Positions 9,560 to 20,089 of a DNA stretch of 64,000 nucleotides are shown in pieces (positions within the stretch are counted from its first letter, which is position 1; every line of letters starts with the position of its first letter). The DNA is from Ditylenchus dipsaci. Taxonomy: Eukaryota; Nematoda; Chromadorea; Rhabditida; Anguinidae. The stretch is taken from contig SADC01000169.1 of the NCBI GenBank assembly GCA_004194705.1, positions 146,119 to 210,118 on the forward strand. The letters run 5' to 3'. The position numbers and the translations under genes are program-made. The notes beneath the pieces are model-generated. The model did not search any database. It worked only from the letters and a program-made list of their open reading frames with translations, and was not told the origin of the DNA.

Positions 9560-10685
9560 TTTCTTTCTTTATTTATTTTCATGAAAAATATTATTTCTAA
9601 AAGTTGTTCTTTATGTTTTAAGCATGGTGAATATTTAAATGTAAATAAATTTTAGAATTTTTACTGAAATGAGGTCATACAAATCTGAGGCAGGTTAGTC
9701 AGGCGTCTTTTGAAAAAGGATAATTTAGGGATAAGTTAATTTTATTTATTTTTTACATGATTTATTACTCAACCAAAATTTTGAGGCATATAAATAAGAG
9801 TATCGGCAGTAAGAAATTCCTTATGCTGTTCTATGGAGGTAGAAAATAAAGGTAGAAACCAATCTAAAAAAATATCCACAAATGTCTCCTCAATTTAAAT
9901 TGCAGGACTCTTTTCTAAATTGTTCTCGCAAAAATGAGTTTTTCACAGTCGCCTAGATAAAAATAGCGTTTTCAAGCTCTCTCGAATGCACTACACATTG
10001 ATTTGAAAAAATATAAAAAGAGACGCATACAACGATGAGCTATATGAAATATGAAATCACATCATTTTCATAAAAAAATATAACTTATTTTTTTGAGCTC
10101 CGAATCTAAATTTAAAGAAAATGATTTTATATTTTAAAATTTTTTTTTAGATAAAACGTAAAAAGAGCTGCCTATAAGTGAGATACATGATAAAGAAAGT
10201 TTTTTTTGCGAAAAAAAAAATAAGTTTTTAATTACAGTCGAGTCCTTCTATCAGGTTGTCCAGAAAGTTTGCGACCACCCCTGAACATACTTGTTTTTTA
10301 TTTTTGCAATTTATTTTAACTGTTTTTTTCATAGTTACATCTTAATGGTAACTATGCGATAAGAAATTGATCATCCAGTGGATACACCCCTTCTGTTCTA
10401 TGGACCAATCGAATCCGTTGAACCGTGAACAAAATAGCTCAATGCCTTTAAGCTGAAAATTTCAAGAAAAAACCAAGTTTATAGCACTCGGCTGGAAAGC
10501 GACCCTCTCAAGTTCGTTCCCGCCCAGAGTCCCACCATTTTTTCACTTTTATTTTTGAAAAATTTTGCCGAAATTAATCTGCCAGTCTAGTCTAAAAGAT
10601 TCCGATTTCGCCAGTCGTTCCTGACAATGAAATTGTTTTGCTAATAAGATCCGCAGTTCTCGCTATGGTGTAATTTCTTTATGTA
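9560..10685. other. AT-rich gene-free stretch
   Basis: Low-complexity AT-rich DNA with no supportable gene. Near 10,238 the words CAGTCGAGTCC and TTGTCCAGAAAGTTTGCGACC resemble a Tc1/mariner-type terminus, but no partner end was found before 10,681. Confidence 0.4.
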
Positions 10686-11036
10686 TTGGGTTGGTCCATA
10701 AGTTCGCGGGTTGTTATACACAGCTCGCAAAGTTTCTGCATGGGTTTCATAAGTTTTAAATAATAGAGGCCATTAAAATTGATATATGGGTTCCACATTC
10801 AGAACTTGATTCGTAAAAACAGAAGAAATTTTTTAAATAGGTTTCAAAATTGAAATTCAAAACACAAAATTGAAATTTGGAAAGCCATCAAAAAAATTAT
10901 TCTATTTTACAAATCCAATTCTGAATGTGGAAGATATCTATCAGTTTTTAATGGCCTCCATTATTTAAAACTTATGAAACTCACGCAGAAACCTTGCGAG
11001 CTGTGTATAACCACCCGCGAACTAATTCCAACCCAA
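10686..11036. mobile_element. Mariner MITE, 351 bp
   Basis: Inverted ends TTGGGTTGGTCCATAAGTTC and, complemented, TTGGGTTGGAATTAGTTCGC, with the arms continuing through GCTCGCAAGGTTTCTGC-type and AATAATGGAGGCCATTAAAA-type words. TA target duplications at 10,684-10,685 and 11,037-11,038. TTGGGTTGG...AAGTTCG is the classical mariner terminus. Non-coding. Confidence 0.9.
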
Positions 11037-11083
11037 TAAAAACTGCGGATCTTATGGCAAAACAATTTTCGAAGCTTACGCGA

Positions 11084-12793
11084 CGTTTGACCTTAAGCCG
11101 TTTGACCTTAAAGCCGTTTAACCTTAAGCCGTTTGACCTTAAGCCGTTTGACCTTAAAGCCGTCTGACCCTGAAAATTTGCAATTTTTGCATTTTGAATC
11201 CGTGCTTTGTCTAATTCAACGTTACTTGATTTCACTTCTCTTTACTTCATTCAAACACCAACACATCTTTATTGACATCATAACAAACGAGCAAAGTGAA
11301 AGAACAAAAAACTCAGTCCTCCATTTCAAAATTGTTAGCGATGCCCTTCAGAAACTCTTCCGTGCTGCAGTTCTCATAATCCTCGACGATCGTGAGGATT
11401 CGACGATCTGCTTCCACATATTTGGTACGCTTTCCTTCGGACGCTTCCCAATAAAAGCTAAGGCATGAAAATACCTGATAGAACGGAGATGGCGTGATTT
11501 TAAAGGTCCCGTCCATGAAGACCACCTTCATTTGTGCACTCCAATTCTTGTTGCTTTCACGGCCGAACAAAAGGATTCTGGAAATAAACCAATGAATACT
11601 AGACGAATTCACCAAAGTACATTCAGTCACACCTGTTGCCATCAGCATCAACCGAGTCTCTCAGAAGAAATGGCTCCTCATCGTTCAAGTCGAATCGGTA
11701 TTTCTTGTAGGCTCCGGGGATAGCAAAATTGATTCCATCCGGGGTTTCCGGCTCCTCATTGATTCCTTTGCGCTTCCTCTGCACCACGTTCCTAACAGCT
11801 GATTTGTCCATCTTGGCTTGGACAGCTTCCGGCACGCCATTGAGAACGCTGTTGAAAATACTCAAAGGATGCTGAAGTAGAATTTAGATAGACTGAGATA
11901 CGCTCAACCAACAGTTTTATCTACAATATCCTACCTAATTATTGTCTTGACCCGTTGGCTGATTTCACGTAGAGGAATGGCAGTGGATGATCTGGTGCAG
12001 CTGTGAGTTTCAACCACCTTGATCACTTTTCCGGATGTCTTCTTCGTATGTAAGCGAGCACGGCAACCATCAACCTTCACCTTCCAACATTGCCAGTAAA
12101 CCTTCTCCTCGTACTCATTTTGCTTCCAGAACTGATAGCCGCCATGTGTTATAATCTTTTCGTTTTTCTTCGAAATTACTGTACCCTGAAACGTGAATTT
12201 ATATGCGAAATACATTCATATATTCGGAAAATTCATCACCTGTCCATGGATTTGCTCGGACTGCCGTGTGACTACCTGATTCCCTTAATCATTGACTTGC
12301 TCCACCATCAGTTGATTAACTTGCTCCCTGGCTTCTTCCATTTCTTCATCACTGTAGTCGCTTGCTAATGGAGCCAAGATGCGTGCGAGTTCATTAAAAT
12401 CGATATTTAGCGCCATCTAAATATCAACATTGCAATTAAAAGGCATCATTACACAGCAAAGCAAGTATTCTATGACCAAAAAGAATTCAGCGACCGTCGC
12501 GAATGTGTGGTCAATAAAATGACAGCAATATATGTAATCAAAAAACCTGAGTTCAAGAAAAGGAGTAGAGAAAGCACGGATTCCAAATACAAAAATTGCA
12601 AATTTTTAGGGTCACACGGCTTTAAAGTTAAACGGCTTTAAGGTCAAACGGCTTAAAAGGTCAAACGGCTTAAGGTCAAACGGCTTTAAGGTCAAACGGC
12701 TTTAAGGTCAAACGGCTTAAGGTCAAACGGCTTAAGGTCAAACGGCTTAAGGTCAAACGGCTTTAAGGTCAAACGGTTTTAAGGTCAAACGTC
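11084..12793 (-). mobile_element. FLYWCH-MULE element with tandem-repeat termini, internally deleted
   Basis: The left end (11,084-11,168) is a short tandem array of TTTGACCTTAAGCCG. The right end (12,612-12,793) is a longer array of the complement GGTCAAACGGCTTAA, about 11 units. The outermost word ACGTTTGACC is shared. Between them is a minus-strand gene that keeps the front of a MULE transposase only. No certain target duplication was found. Confidence 0.75.
11310..12416 (-). CDS. FLYWCH-MULE protein lacking the transposase core
   Basis: Starts at ATG 12,416 (MALNIDFNELARILAPLASD). A possible 21-nt exon (SEQIHGQ) leads into a FLYWCH zinc-finger exon (~12,187-11,940) with GGYQFW, VYWQCWK, CRARLHT and HSC, the Cys2His2 layout of that DNA-binding domain. 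Then comes a basic linker (KSAVRNVVQRKRK), LLFGRESNKNW and the first catalytic motif FMDGTFKITPSPFYQ (~11,515). In the related gene at 33,129-34,881 the same intron position is followed by ~250 residues of MULE domain. Here the next exon is short, acidic and ends at 11,310 (NFEMED), so the second Asp and the Glu are absent. It can probably bind DNA but not transpose; a repressor-like role is speculation. Confidence 0.7.
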
Positions 12794-13300
12794 CGTGGCC
12801 CATATTTGGGTACTCTTCACTTAAGTTATAAAGGAAAAAAGTCGTGGGGGGGTGTATTCTATACTAGGGTCAATTTATTTATGCACTAGGCCCCAGTATT
12901 CAAATCTATTCACCTTACTTTTTTAGAATGACTGAGCGAAAAACTATGTACTTTCGACCAAGATTAGATTCATTAAAGCATTGAGTTATGGATGCAAGCC
13001 AAAACAAAGCGTTGTTTATGAACATCATTTGTTGGATTATTGTTAAAACTTTTGACAAATAAATGTTTTGTCATGGTTGTTCACTGATTGTTGCCTAAAT
13101 TTTCTAATTTTGTTAGTAAAATTAAAAAGGCGAAAGCTTAGCTAAACAAATTTCTTAAAAAATTCATGTATTTTTTTTGTCCCGTATTCTTGCATTTTTG
13201 TCCAAAAGATTTTAAAAAATAATTCAAAATTGTAAAAAAAAATTTTACTCCAAAAATTTTTTTGCAATAAAAAATCGGCTCACTTAAAAGAAACTTGGTT
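12794..13300. other. Gene-free stretch
   Basis: No gene seen. It contains a G run followed by TGTATTCTATACTAGGGTC (~12,846-12,870), a word also found after the G run at 21,880 (ATTCGATACTAGGGTC). Confidence 0.4.
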
Positions 13301-13485
13301 TTTGCGCGCAGTGGCATGACGAAAATTTGAATCGGCAGGGGACACTTCTCTTTGGTCTCTCACTGTACTCTTTGCAGTCGTTCGAAAAGACTCAAAGAGT
13401 ACAGCAAGAGACCAAAGAGGAGTGTCCGCCGCCAATCCACATTTTTTTCATGCCACTGCGCGCAAAAACATGGTTCTTTAAAGAA
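13285..13485. repeat. Foldback MITE with GCGCGCAGTGGCATGA ends
   Basis: The left arm TTTGCGCGCAGTGGCATGA (13,301) and right arm TCATGCCACTGCGCGCAAA (ending ~13,466) enclose a second palindrome, CTTTGGTCTCTCACTGTACTC / GAGTACAGCAAGAGACCAAAG. The inner core is shared with the otherwise different element at 43,572-43,747. Confidence 0.75.
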
Positions 13486-13489
13486 TACC

Positions 13490-14470
13490 CTCCACCCAGT
13501 CATATTTTGCGCTGTTCTCTCTGTTGATTATCTTATCAAAACAACTTTGCAATAAAAAATCCATGTTGCAAGCTAAAAAGTGTGCGTACAACAAGCAAAT
13601 TATTACACTTAACATAAAATAATGAGTAAAAAAATGTTCAAAGAGCATTTTTTATTTATGGAACGAGGCCACACGACCCTCATACTCATGTTGCAATTGA
13701 GTAGCAGTAGCTATATTAACAGCAGCATAGAAAGTGCAACAAAAATTAATAAAATGAGGCGGCGAACAGTGTGCTCAAGGGCATTTCAGTGTAGACTAGC
13801 ATTGTTTGGATAAAGTAAGAAATGCGTTCCTTATCCCACCCCTCTTTACGGAAATTAAGACATAATATGCGAGTAAACGAAGGATGCCTCTATTTGTCTC
13901 AGTTTCCAATGTTTTTTGAGCAAACTCATAGTAATATGAAGCCAAAAGTTAAAAAGAGCTTTACAGAACAGTCAATTGTTGCTCTATTTGGTTTTGATTC
14001 TTCGAATAGGGTGCAATGCAAATTGAAAAATTTCACGAAAGGGTGGCTAGCGTTTCTTTTGAAGGAGGACAGACTTTAAGGGCGATATTTCGACTACAAA
14101 ATGGGAAGTTGCAAGCTTAATCTAATTTAATTTTTATTTTTAACCCTTATTTTCTCACACCAATCGAAATAACCATGAATTCACCTGACAAATGGCACAT
14201 CAGATCGAAGTTTCGAAATAAAAAAAAACTTTTCGAAAAATTTGCCCTGGTCCGATTCAGGGTTGTCCTGGTATCTTTCAGAAATGTTTCAGAGCTCACA
14301 TTTTATCGATGCTCTATTAAATATAATTATATACATGTATATACTCGAAGTGACACTAGAAATCGGGTTACATTTCGAGTTTAAGGCTGTATATGATTGT
14401 GCCTGGCTTTCGGGAATTTTCGGAGCTTTTTGAGGAATTTTGTTTTTTTCGCAAATTTTGCAGGCAAAAC
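13490..14470. other. Gene-free stretch
   Basis: Several 60-85 codon ORFs occur (e.g. 13,622-13,813, 13,822-14,079), but they overlap in several frames, lack domains and have the same base composition as flanking DNA. I do not support a gene. Confidence 0.4.
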
Positions 14471-14473
14471 CTT

Positions 14474-14550
14474 AGGGTCCGCGACAATTAGCCTCCGGGA
14501 CAATTCGCCTCCAGGACAATTCGCCTTCCGGACAATTCACCTCTGGTACA
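14474..14550 (+). repeat. MULE-type terminus with GACAATTCGCCTCC units
   Basis: Starts GGTCCGCGACAATTAGCCTC, then four units of about 16 nt of the form GGACAATTCGCCTCC. The outer word GGTCCGCGACA parallels GGTACGTGACA at 31,854 and 62,741 and GGTCCGTGACA at 63,970. No internal gene or opposite end was identified. Confidence 0.55.
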
Positions 14551-14599
14551 AAAAGTAGTAGAAGCAATCTTTGAAAAGTCGCCGTCAATATACCACATT

Positions 14600-15130
14600 C
14601 AAACCCTCATTTTCAACTTAAAATTGTGTGGTAAATCCTGTTTTATATGACCGAAACTGCGATTTCACCCACCCGAACCCCGAAATCCAGGTAGGTACCT
14701 TATGGTCACGTGTATATTCACCTGGATGGCTTGAAAAATTGAAAAAAATATAAACAAACCATGCTATCAAATGTAAAATCGTGTGGTAAATTAGGTTTTA
14801 CAATATCAAAATTTTGAGTTCACTCAACCGATCCCACAATTAGAGGTAGGTATCCCTCATCCAGGTGTATATTCATTTACGGGCGTTGAGCGAATTGATC
14901 CACAGCAAACTGATCCATACCTAATTGGTCCACACACGAAATGGTCCACACTTTTCAAATTCGTGCATTTTGAAAAATTTTGTAGTCTGAACCAACCAAA
15001 CCAAGTGGTCGTCCACTTGCAGCAATTTTTTTACTTTTTTTGGGTTCCAAAACCTATTTTCTGGACTAATTCTGGCATGCTGAAGATGGTTCGATAGTGG
15101 TGGAATGCCGTTTTGTAAGCTATTTTCGAG
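14600..15130 (+). repeat. R1 copies followed by an R2 copy
   Basis: 14,600-14,760 and 14,790-14,890 are R1 copies (AGGTAGGTACC..., TGTATATTCACCTGG). 14,890-14,960 has a short run of ATTGATCCACA/ATTGGTCCACA words. 14,985-15,130 is an R2 copy: AACCAAACCAAGTGGTCG, then GGTTCCAAAACCTATTTTCT and GGCATGCTGAAGATGGTT. Confidence 0.6.
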
Positions 15131-16255
15131 GTTTGGTAAAAATCAATTATTTCCTAATACTCAAAAAAATACCATAAAAACCTTATCTCCTATATAGTAT
15201 TAGAGATGTTTTGTCTGCGGACAATTAATGTTTTGAGTTTGTTTGTTATGTTTTGTTTGCTTTTTAGGTCATTTTTTTAATTGAAGCTTGAGATCTCAGG
15301 AGTAGAATGGTTGTTTTGGATTTTGGTTTTGAGATTTTTTTCGGTTTTAATTTTTGGATTTTAGTAAGCAAATTGTCGTTTTTTTTGTTCGAGAGTCGAA
15401 ATCTCGGAGCTGTTAATAGTGGAATTTTATGGCGCACGCTTAAAATTCAGCCCAGAATCTCAGCTTTCGTTAAAAAGAAGATCGGCAAAAATGACGACCG
15501 GAACCCGGAGATATGGACGCTTTTAGGAAGGTGGTCAGAAAGAAGAAATTTAAATTTAGTCATCCTTTTGAATTCAAATGTTTTTTGTCTCGAGGGGAAA
15601 GTTGAATTATTGGGCTTTTGAGCTGTTTTTGTTTATTTTGTTTAATTTTTTGCCTGTAAGCAAAAAAGCATGTAGATCGGACAGGAAAATATGCGTGCGA
15701 ATGGATAGCCCTGTTTGTATAGTGGGTCTTAACCCGTTTCAGGTCTGGCAATTGTTAATCGACACGTTGATTGTGCATCGATCAACATGTTGTCAATCGA
15801 GATGTCGAACAGATTGACATCGAATGCTCAATTTTTGAATTTTTTATTGTCCTGAAATGAAAGCTTTTTGAGGCTCCTAAAATTTACCAGTCGAATTTTT
15901 ATCGATTATTGTTGTATAACCGTTGATTTGCTGCTAAATTTTCACGTAATCTCGTATATAGTATTGTCAAATTGTCGTTTTTTTTCGTTCTGGAGTCAAA
16001 ATCTCGAAGCTACGTGGTGATACGGTCAAAGCGCGCGATGCATTTTGTGGCCCTGAATCTCAGCTTTCTTTTAAAAAAAATGATCGGCGAGAAATGACGG
16101 CATTGCATAGAGGGTCTGTACTCGAGTATGGAGGTGGTCATTCGGACGAAATTTGAATTTGGGCCTTTTGAATTTTTTGTTTTTTGTCCTGAGAGTATAG
16201 TTGTTTACATATTATTTGCAAGCTTTTTTTTTGTTTTGTTTTTTAGTTTGTGTTT
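15131..16255. other. Gene-free stretch
   Basis: An ORF at 15,307-15,621 (+) is Phe/Leu-rich and atypical. Two related segments, ~15,370-15,600 and ~15,965-16,200, share TTGTCGTTTTTTTT, AATCTCG(G/A)AGCT, CAGCTTTC and GATCGGC, so they are copies of another repeat. No gene supported. Confidence 0.45.
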
Positions 16256-16269
16256 CATTTTTTTGAAAA

Positions 16270-16705
16270 TGGTATCAGGAGAGGGAGTGAGGTTACCTTG
16301 AGAGTGGGTAGGGGTAACATGAAAGTGGGCAAGGGCACCAGAAGAGTGAGTGAGAGTACCTGGAGAGCAGGTAGGAGGGGTACCTGGAGAGTTGGTAGGG
16401 GTATCAGGGGACTGAGTAGAGGTACCAGGAGAGTATGTAGGGGTACCTGGAGAGTGGGTAGGGTACCATGGAAGTGAGTAGGGATACATGAAAGTGAGTA
16501 GGGGTACCAGGAAAGTAGGTAAGTGGGCCGGGAGAGTGGGTAGGGTTATCTGGAGAGTAGGTGGGCGTATCAGGAGAGTGTGTAGGGGTACCTAGAGAGC
16601 AGGTAGGAGTACCAGAATGGTGAGTAGCGGTGTCTGGAGAGTAAGTAAGGGTATCCGGAGAGTGAGTGGTGGTAGCATGAGAGTGAGTGGGTGTTATTAC
16701 AGAGA
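16270..16705. repeat. 21-22 bp minisatellite, GC-richer than surroundings
   Basis: About 20 units of the type GGAGAGTGGGTAGGGGTACC, often 21 nt and so in frame over long stretches. On the minus strand it reads as Thr/Ser/Pro-Gly-Thr repeats (THSPGTP type, 16,205-16,489), and it is also open on the plus strand. Openness on both strands, and the lack of flanking splice or start evidence, argue for a minisatellite. Confidence 0.8.
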
Positions 16706-17282
16706 GTTTGGAGATTTGTAAAGGTATCTTTGTGGGCGATGGTTCGGCGTGTTCAAATTTTATTTTTATTTTTTAATCTATTTTGTAGTCCTGAATGGAA
16801 GGCATGCACTTTGTGTTTCTTTTGAAATTTTCTAAAATTTTGAACTTCTTCTAACATTTCAATGTGTTTTGTTTGTTTTTTAAAATTTAATTTTTAAGAC
16901 TTTTTGTTGCAGTTAATTTTTGATTGACTGTTAGTTGATTATCGTTTAAGTTATCTTATTTGTAATATTTGTAATCTTATTTGTGCCTTGACAGAGGCGA
17001 TTTGTCCGTCGGTATCAGGGGCGCTTGAGTCAGAAAAATGGGTAAGTATGCCAGGAGAATTAGAAGTTATTCTTGGAGAGTAGTGAGTGAGCGAATGCGC
17101 CCGAAAGTGGGGAAAGTATGCTTGGAGAACCGATTTTGTTAGTTAATTTTAACTTATTTAATTAGATAATAGTTTTTGTTGATTATATGAATAAAGAGGT
17201 AGTGTGCTTTAAAAATCTTAATTTTTTGAGTTAAATTTTGGTTTTTATGAGTTAAAGAGAGTTTAGAGATACCGTTAAAGAT

Positions 17283-17640
17283 ATGCATTGCATCAAGCAG
17301 CGTGGCCGCGAGCGTAGGGCCGGCGTAGCCGGGCCCACGCGAGCTAGTTTTACTATTATCGAACCATCTTCAGCATGCCGAATTGGTCCAGAAAACAGGT
17401 TTCGGAACATGAAAAACGTAAAAAAATTGTATGTGTACTTAGGTAGTGTAGTGGTACCCGGGTAGTAATATTTTCGCCTTGTAAAGAACTTTCAAAATTT
17501 AAAATGTTTTTCTGTGATCCAACTTTGCGATCCATGCACTAACAAAACCAAGGGTCGTCCACTTGGATCAAAAGAAAGGCAGATAAAGTTGGTTATAGCC
17601 CGATAGATTTTGAAGTCAAATAACTGTTGTCTCTATTATC
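17283..17640. repeat. R2 repeat copies
   Basis: 17,345-17,470 is an R2 copy in reverse orientation (ACCATCTTCAGCATGCC, GAAAACAGGTTTCGGAACATG). 17,530-17,575 has CACTAACAAAACCAAGGGTCGTCCACTTGG. The 60-codon ORF at 17,283 spans repeat sequence and is not a gene. Confidence 0.55.
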
Positions 17641-17699
17641 TGGGTAGCATGGTAAGAATGCCTTTATATATGAACAGTGAACAATTGTCCATTTTATAC

Positions 17700-18170
17700 A
17701 GGTTTCCATGAATACGTGGTATAAAATTCAATTTAAAAAAGAGATGCAACACCAACCACACCACGTGGATACCCACTTGGTTCATATGAGTGTCCACTTG
17801 GTCAAATGTTTGTCAGTTTATCTAAACCACTTAAATCTGATATATTTTATATCAGATTTTTTTATATTTCACCATTATAAAACATCAACACCGACTTTCT
17901 TTATAAAAGTGGCTCAAAATTTGATAATTCATAAAAAGTGTGACCCACACACCCACCCGACCCAAATATTATATAGAGATTGCCATAAACTTCAAACAAA
18001 TCAATTAGTTTTAACAATCGAAATCGATTTTTTTTCTGCTTACCACAAAAATATTTCCAACGATATATATCAACAAAGTTCAAATAGAGAAAGCAGCAAC
18101 TATATTGGAGAATAAAAACAGTTAAAAAGTGATTGCAGGTGAGTTGAAGTGGCGATGGAGTAAAACACTT
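17700..18170. other. Stretch with a long ORF, not supported as a gene
   Basis: A 135-codon plus-strand ORF (17,708-18,115) has a His/Ile/Asn-rich AT composition, no domain, and includes the R1-like words CACGTGGATACCCACTTGG. The minus strand is also open at 17,901-18,083. It is probably chance. Confidence 0.35.
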
Positions 18171-18174
18171 GCAG

Positions 18175-18354
18175 CTTGGATCACAAAGACAGCTTTAAAC
18201 CTGTGCTCCACTTCACCGCTCCCCTCTCTCCCAACCAGCTTAAGGACTTCTGTTCAAACAAATTTATTAGGCAGACGAGCTGCTGCTGCAACAGGACCTG
18301 CTATTTCCTTGCTCTTCCTGCCTCTGACACTGTAACTTTGGCACCAAAAAAACG
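18175..18354 (+). CDS. Candidate cysteine-rich exon of an unknown gene
   Basis: An acceptor ACTTGCAG precedes 18,175 and a donor GTAGGG follows 18,354. In the frame LDHKDSFKPVLHFTAPLSP the exon is open for 59 codons and carries DFCSN and SCCCNRTCYF, five cysteines within ~20 residues, plus one glycosylation sequon (NRT). GC content is about 50%, far above the surroundings. It suggests an extracellular domain, but I do not recognise it and no partner exon is certain. Confidence 0.4.
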
Positions 18355-18603
18355 GTAGGGAAAAAAGAGAACTATTAAATGGCCACTATTAAATAAGCAA
18401 TATATTGGAAAGACAGACCCCCGAAATGCATACTTTTTTATCTTATTTTCTGACGAACACAGCGCATGACTTTTTTGGTCTTTTTAAAAAAAAGTTTAAT
18501 ACTAATTTAAAAGTCGGTTAAAAATATTTTCGGAGGTCATTTCACATACACCGCTCTTACGCTTACTATTATATCAAACGAAAAAATGAAAACAAAAAGT
18601 GTT

Positions 18604-18722
18604 GCTTACAACACCCGAGATTCCCAGGACGTCTCCGATCCAAGTACTAGTCGAGCCCAACGTTGCTTGACATTGCCAGATCGGACGGGATGGCGTATTT
18701 TCAACGTGGTATGGTCGTAAGC
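18604..18722 (-). rRNA. 5S ribosomal RNA
   Basis: Read on the minus strand, the 119-nt sequence starts GCTTACGACCATACCACGTT and ends GTTGTAAGC, so its two ends pair as in 5S rRNA. Internal control words TCCGATCTGGCAA, AAGCAACGTTG and TAGTACTTGGATCGGAGACG are canonical (A box, intermediate element and C box of the Pol III type 1 promoter). A TTTTT run lies just past the 3' end (18,594-18,598 as A's on the plus strand). The wording fits the nematode 5S as I recall it, with one extra base in GGCAATGTCAAGC and a few substitutions. 5S RNA is part of the large ribosomal subunit. It is a single copy here, not an array, so it may be a dispersed gene or a young pseudogene. The ORFs crossing it are not genes. 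Confidence 0.88.
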
Positions 18723-18941
18723 TATGAAATTGAATGGAAACTCTATCATATACTCTCTTTCCTTCTTTTGCTACCCAAACAGATGGTATTTACTGCAGGC
18801 AGACGATTAGAGAAAAAATGTGTCTTGCATTATTTATTGTTCTCTTGCTTTGCAAATCACGAATTAGTGGCAATCCACAAACGATAAAACATGTTTATGA
18901 TATGAGCTTGGCTCAATTTTTTTGTTTTACATGGTTAAGAG

Positions 18942-19352
18942 CAGTGTTTGGACCTCGTACTTGGCTCGTACTTGCTCGTACTTGATACTTTGTACTTTTC
19001 GTCCTAGAAATTCTTCTTTTTTCTGAAAAGTCTTAAACTAGATGGCTTCAGAACAACCACAGCTACATTTTTACAAAAAAATATACCTGTGTCGAGATTA
19101 TTAAACGTTATATATTGACATTTTAAGTGCAAGTACGAGCTCAAGTACGAGCACTCGTACCTGAGCTCGTACTTGCACATAAAATGTCAATATATAACTC
19201 TTTATAATCTCGACACAGTTATATTTTTTTTAAAAAATGTAGCTGTGATTGTTCTGAAGCCATCTAGTTCAAAACTTTGCAGAAAAAAGAAGAATTTCTA
19301 GGACGAAAAATACAAAGTATCAAGTACGAGCAAGTACGAGGTCCAAACACTG
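18942..19352. mobile_element. hAT-like foldback MITE, 8-bp TSD GTTAAGAG
   Basis: A 411-bp near-perfect palindrome. Ends are CAGTGTTTGGACCTCGTACT and the complement. GTTAAGAG is duplicated exactly at 18,934-18,941 and 19,353-19,360. The centre near 19,148 holds repeated CTCGTACTTG/CAAGTACGAG words. Non-coding; long arms could fold into a hairpin RNA if transcribed. Confidence 0.9.
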
Positions 19353-19423
19353 GTTAAGAGTACCTGGCTCATAGTTGTTTTGTGCTAGAAACCTCCTAGA
19401 GAATTTTCAGGAATAGTCTGAAA

Positions 19424-19792
19424 ATGGAGTTTTCCCCCAAACTTTTACATCTCTCCCTGATACTCTTCTCGGAATTTCGTTTCTTAGTCCTTGATGTTTT
19501 TCGCATATCATTTTCAGCGCTTTCTATTTTGCACTTTATATTTTCCCTTATTATTTCTTTGGAGCTTACTTATGTGTACAGTCACGTTAAAATCTTTTAT
19601 TTGAGAGTTTGCAACAAAGTCATTAAACAAATATTATCAACAAGTGTTTTGTCCATTGAATTAATGCTGTTTGAGTCCCTCATACCCACAGACCTTTGGC
19701 ACATCTTTCTAAATAAAAGAGAAATGTTTTTACCTACCACATTAGAAGAAAAAAAGCAAGCCAACATGGCTTTTAAACCCCAATTCAGTTGA
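19424..19792 (+). other. Long ORF of uncertain status
   Basis: 122 codons from an ATG, with a hydrophobic N-terminal half and a more mixed second half (IPTDLWHIFLNKREMF). No domain recognised, and no clear splice context. It could be an exon or chance in Phe/Leu-rich AT DNA. Confidence 0.2.
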
Positions 19793-20089
19793 GGCACAAA
19801 AGAAGGCAGTTAAAATTTGCTCAAAGGATTTTGCTATTTTAAAAGCTGGCAAAGGAGTTGAAGAATCAATAAAAAATGCAAAAGATAATATACATTTCTT
19901 AAATTCTTAAAAAATATAAATTGTAGCTTTTAACAAAAAGATTAATGGCAATAGTCAAAAAAAGAATAAAAGCAGTTTAATTCCAATGCAAAAACATTTT
20001 TTAAAAACGTTTGTAAGTGCAGACTGCTATTTGGACAGTTGATTTTATTTTAAATTATGTGGGACATCATTCTTTCGTTTAGCGCTAAA

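Noticed and set aside
17708..18115. 135-codon plus-strand ORF
   Set aside because: AT-driven composition, no domain, no splice or start context, and a minus-strand ORF overlaps it.
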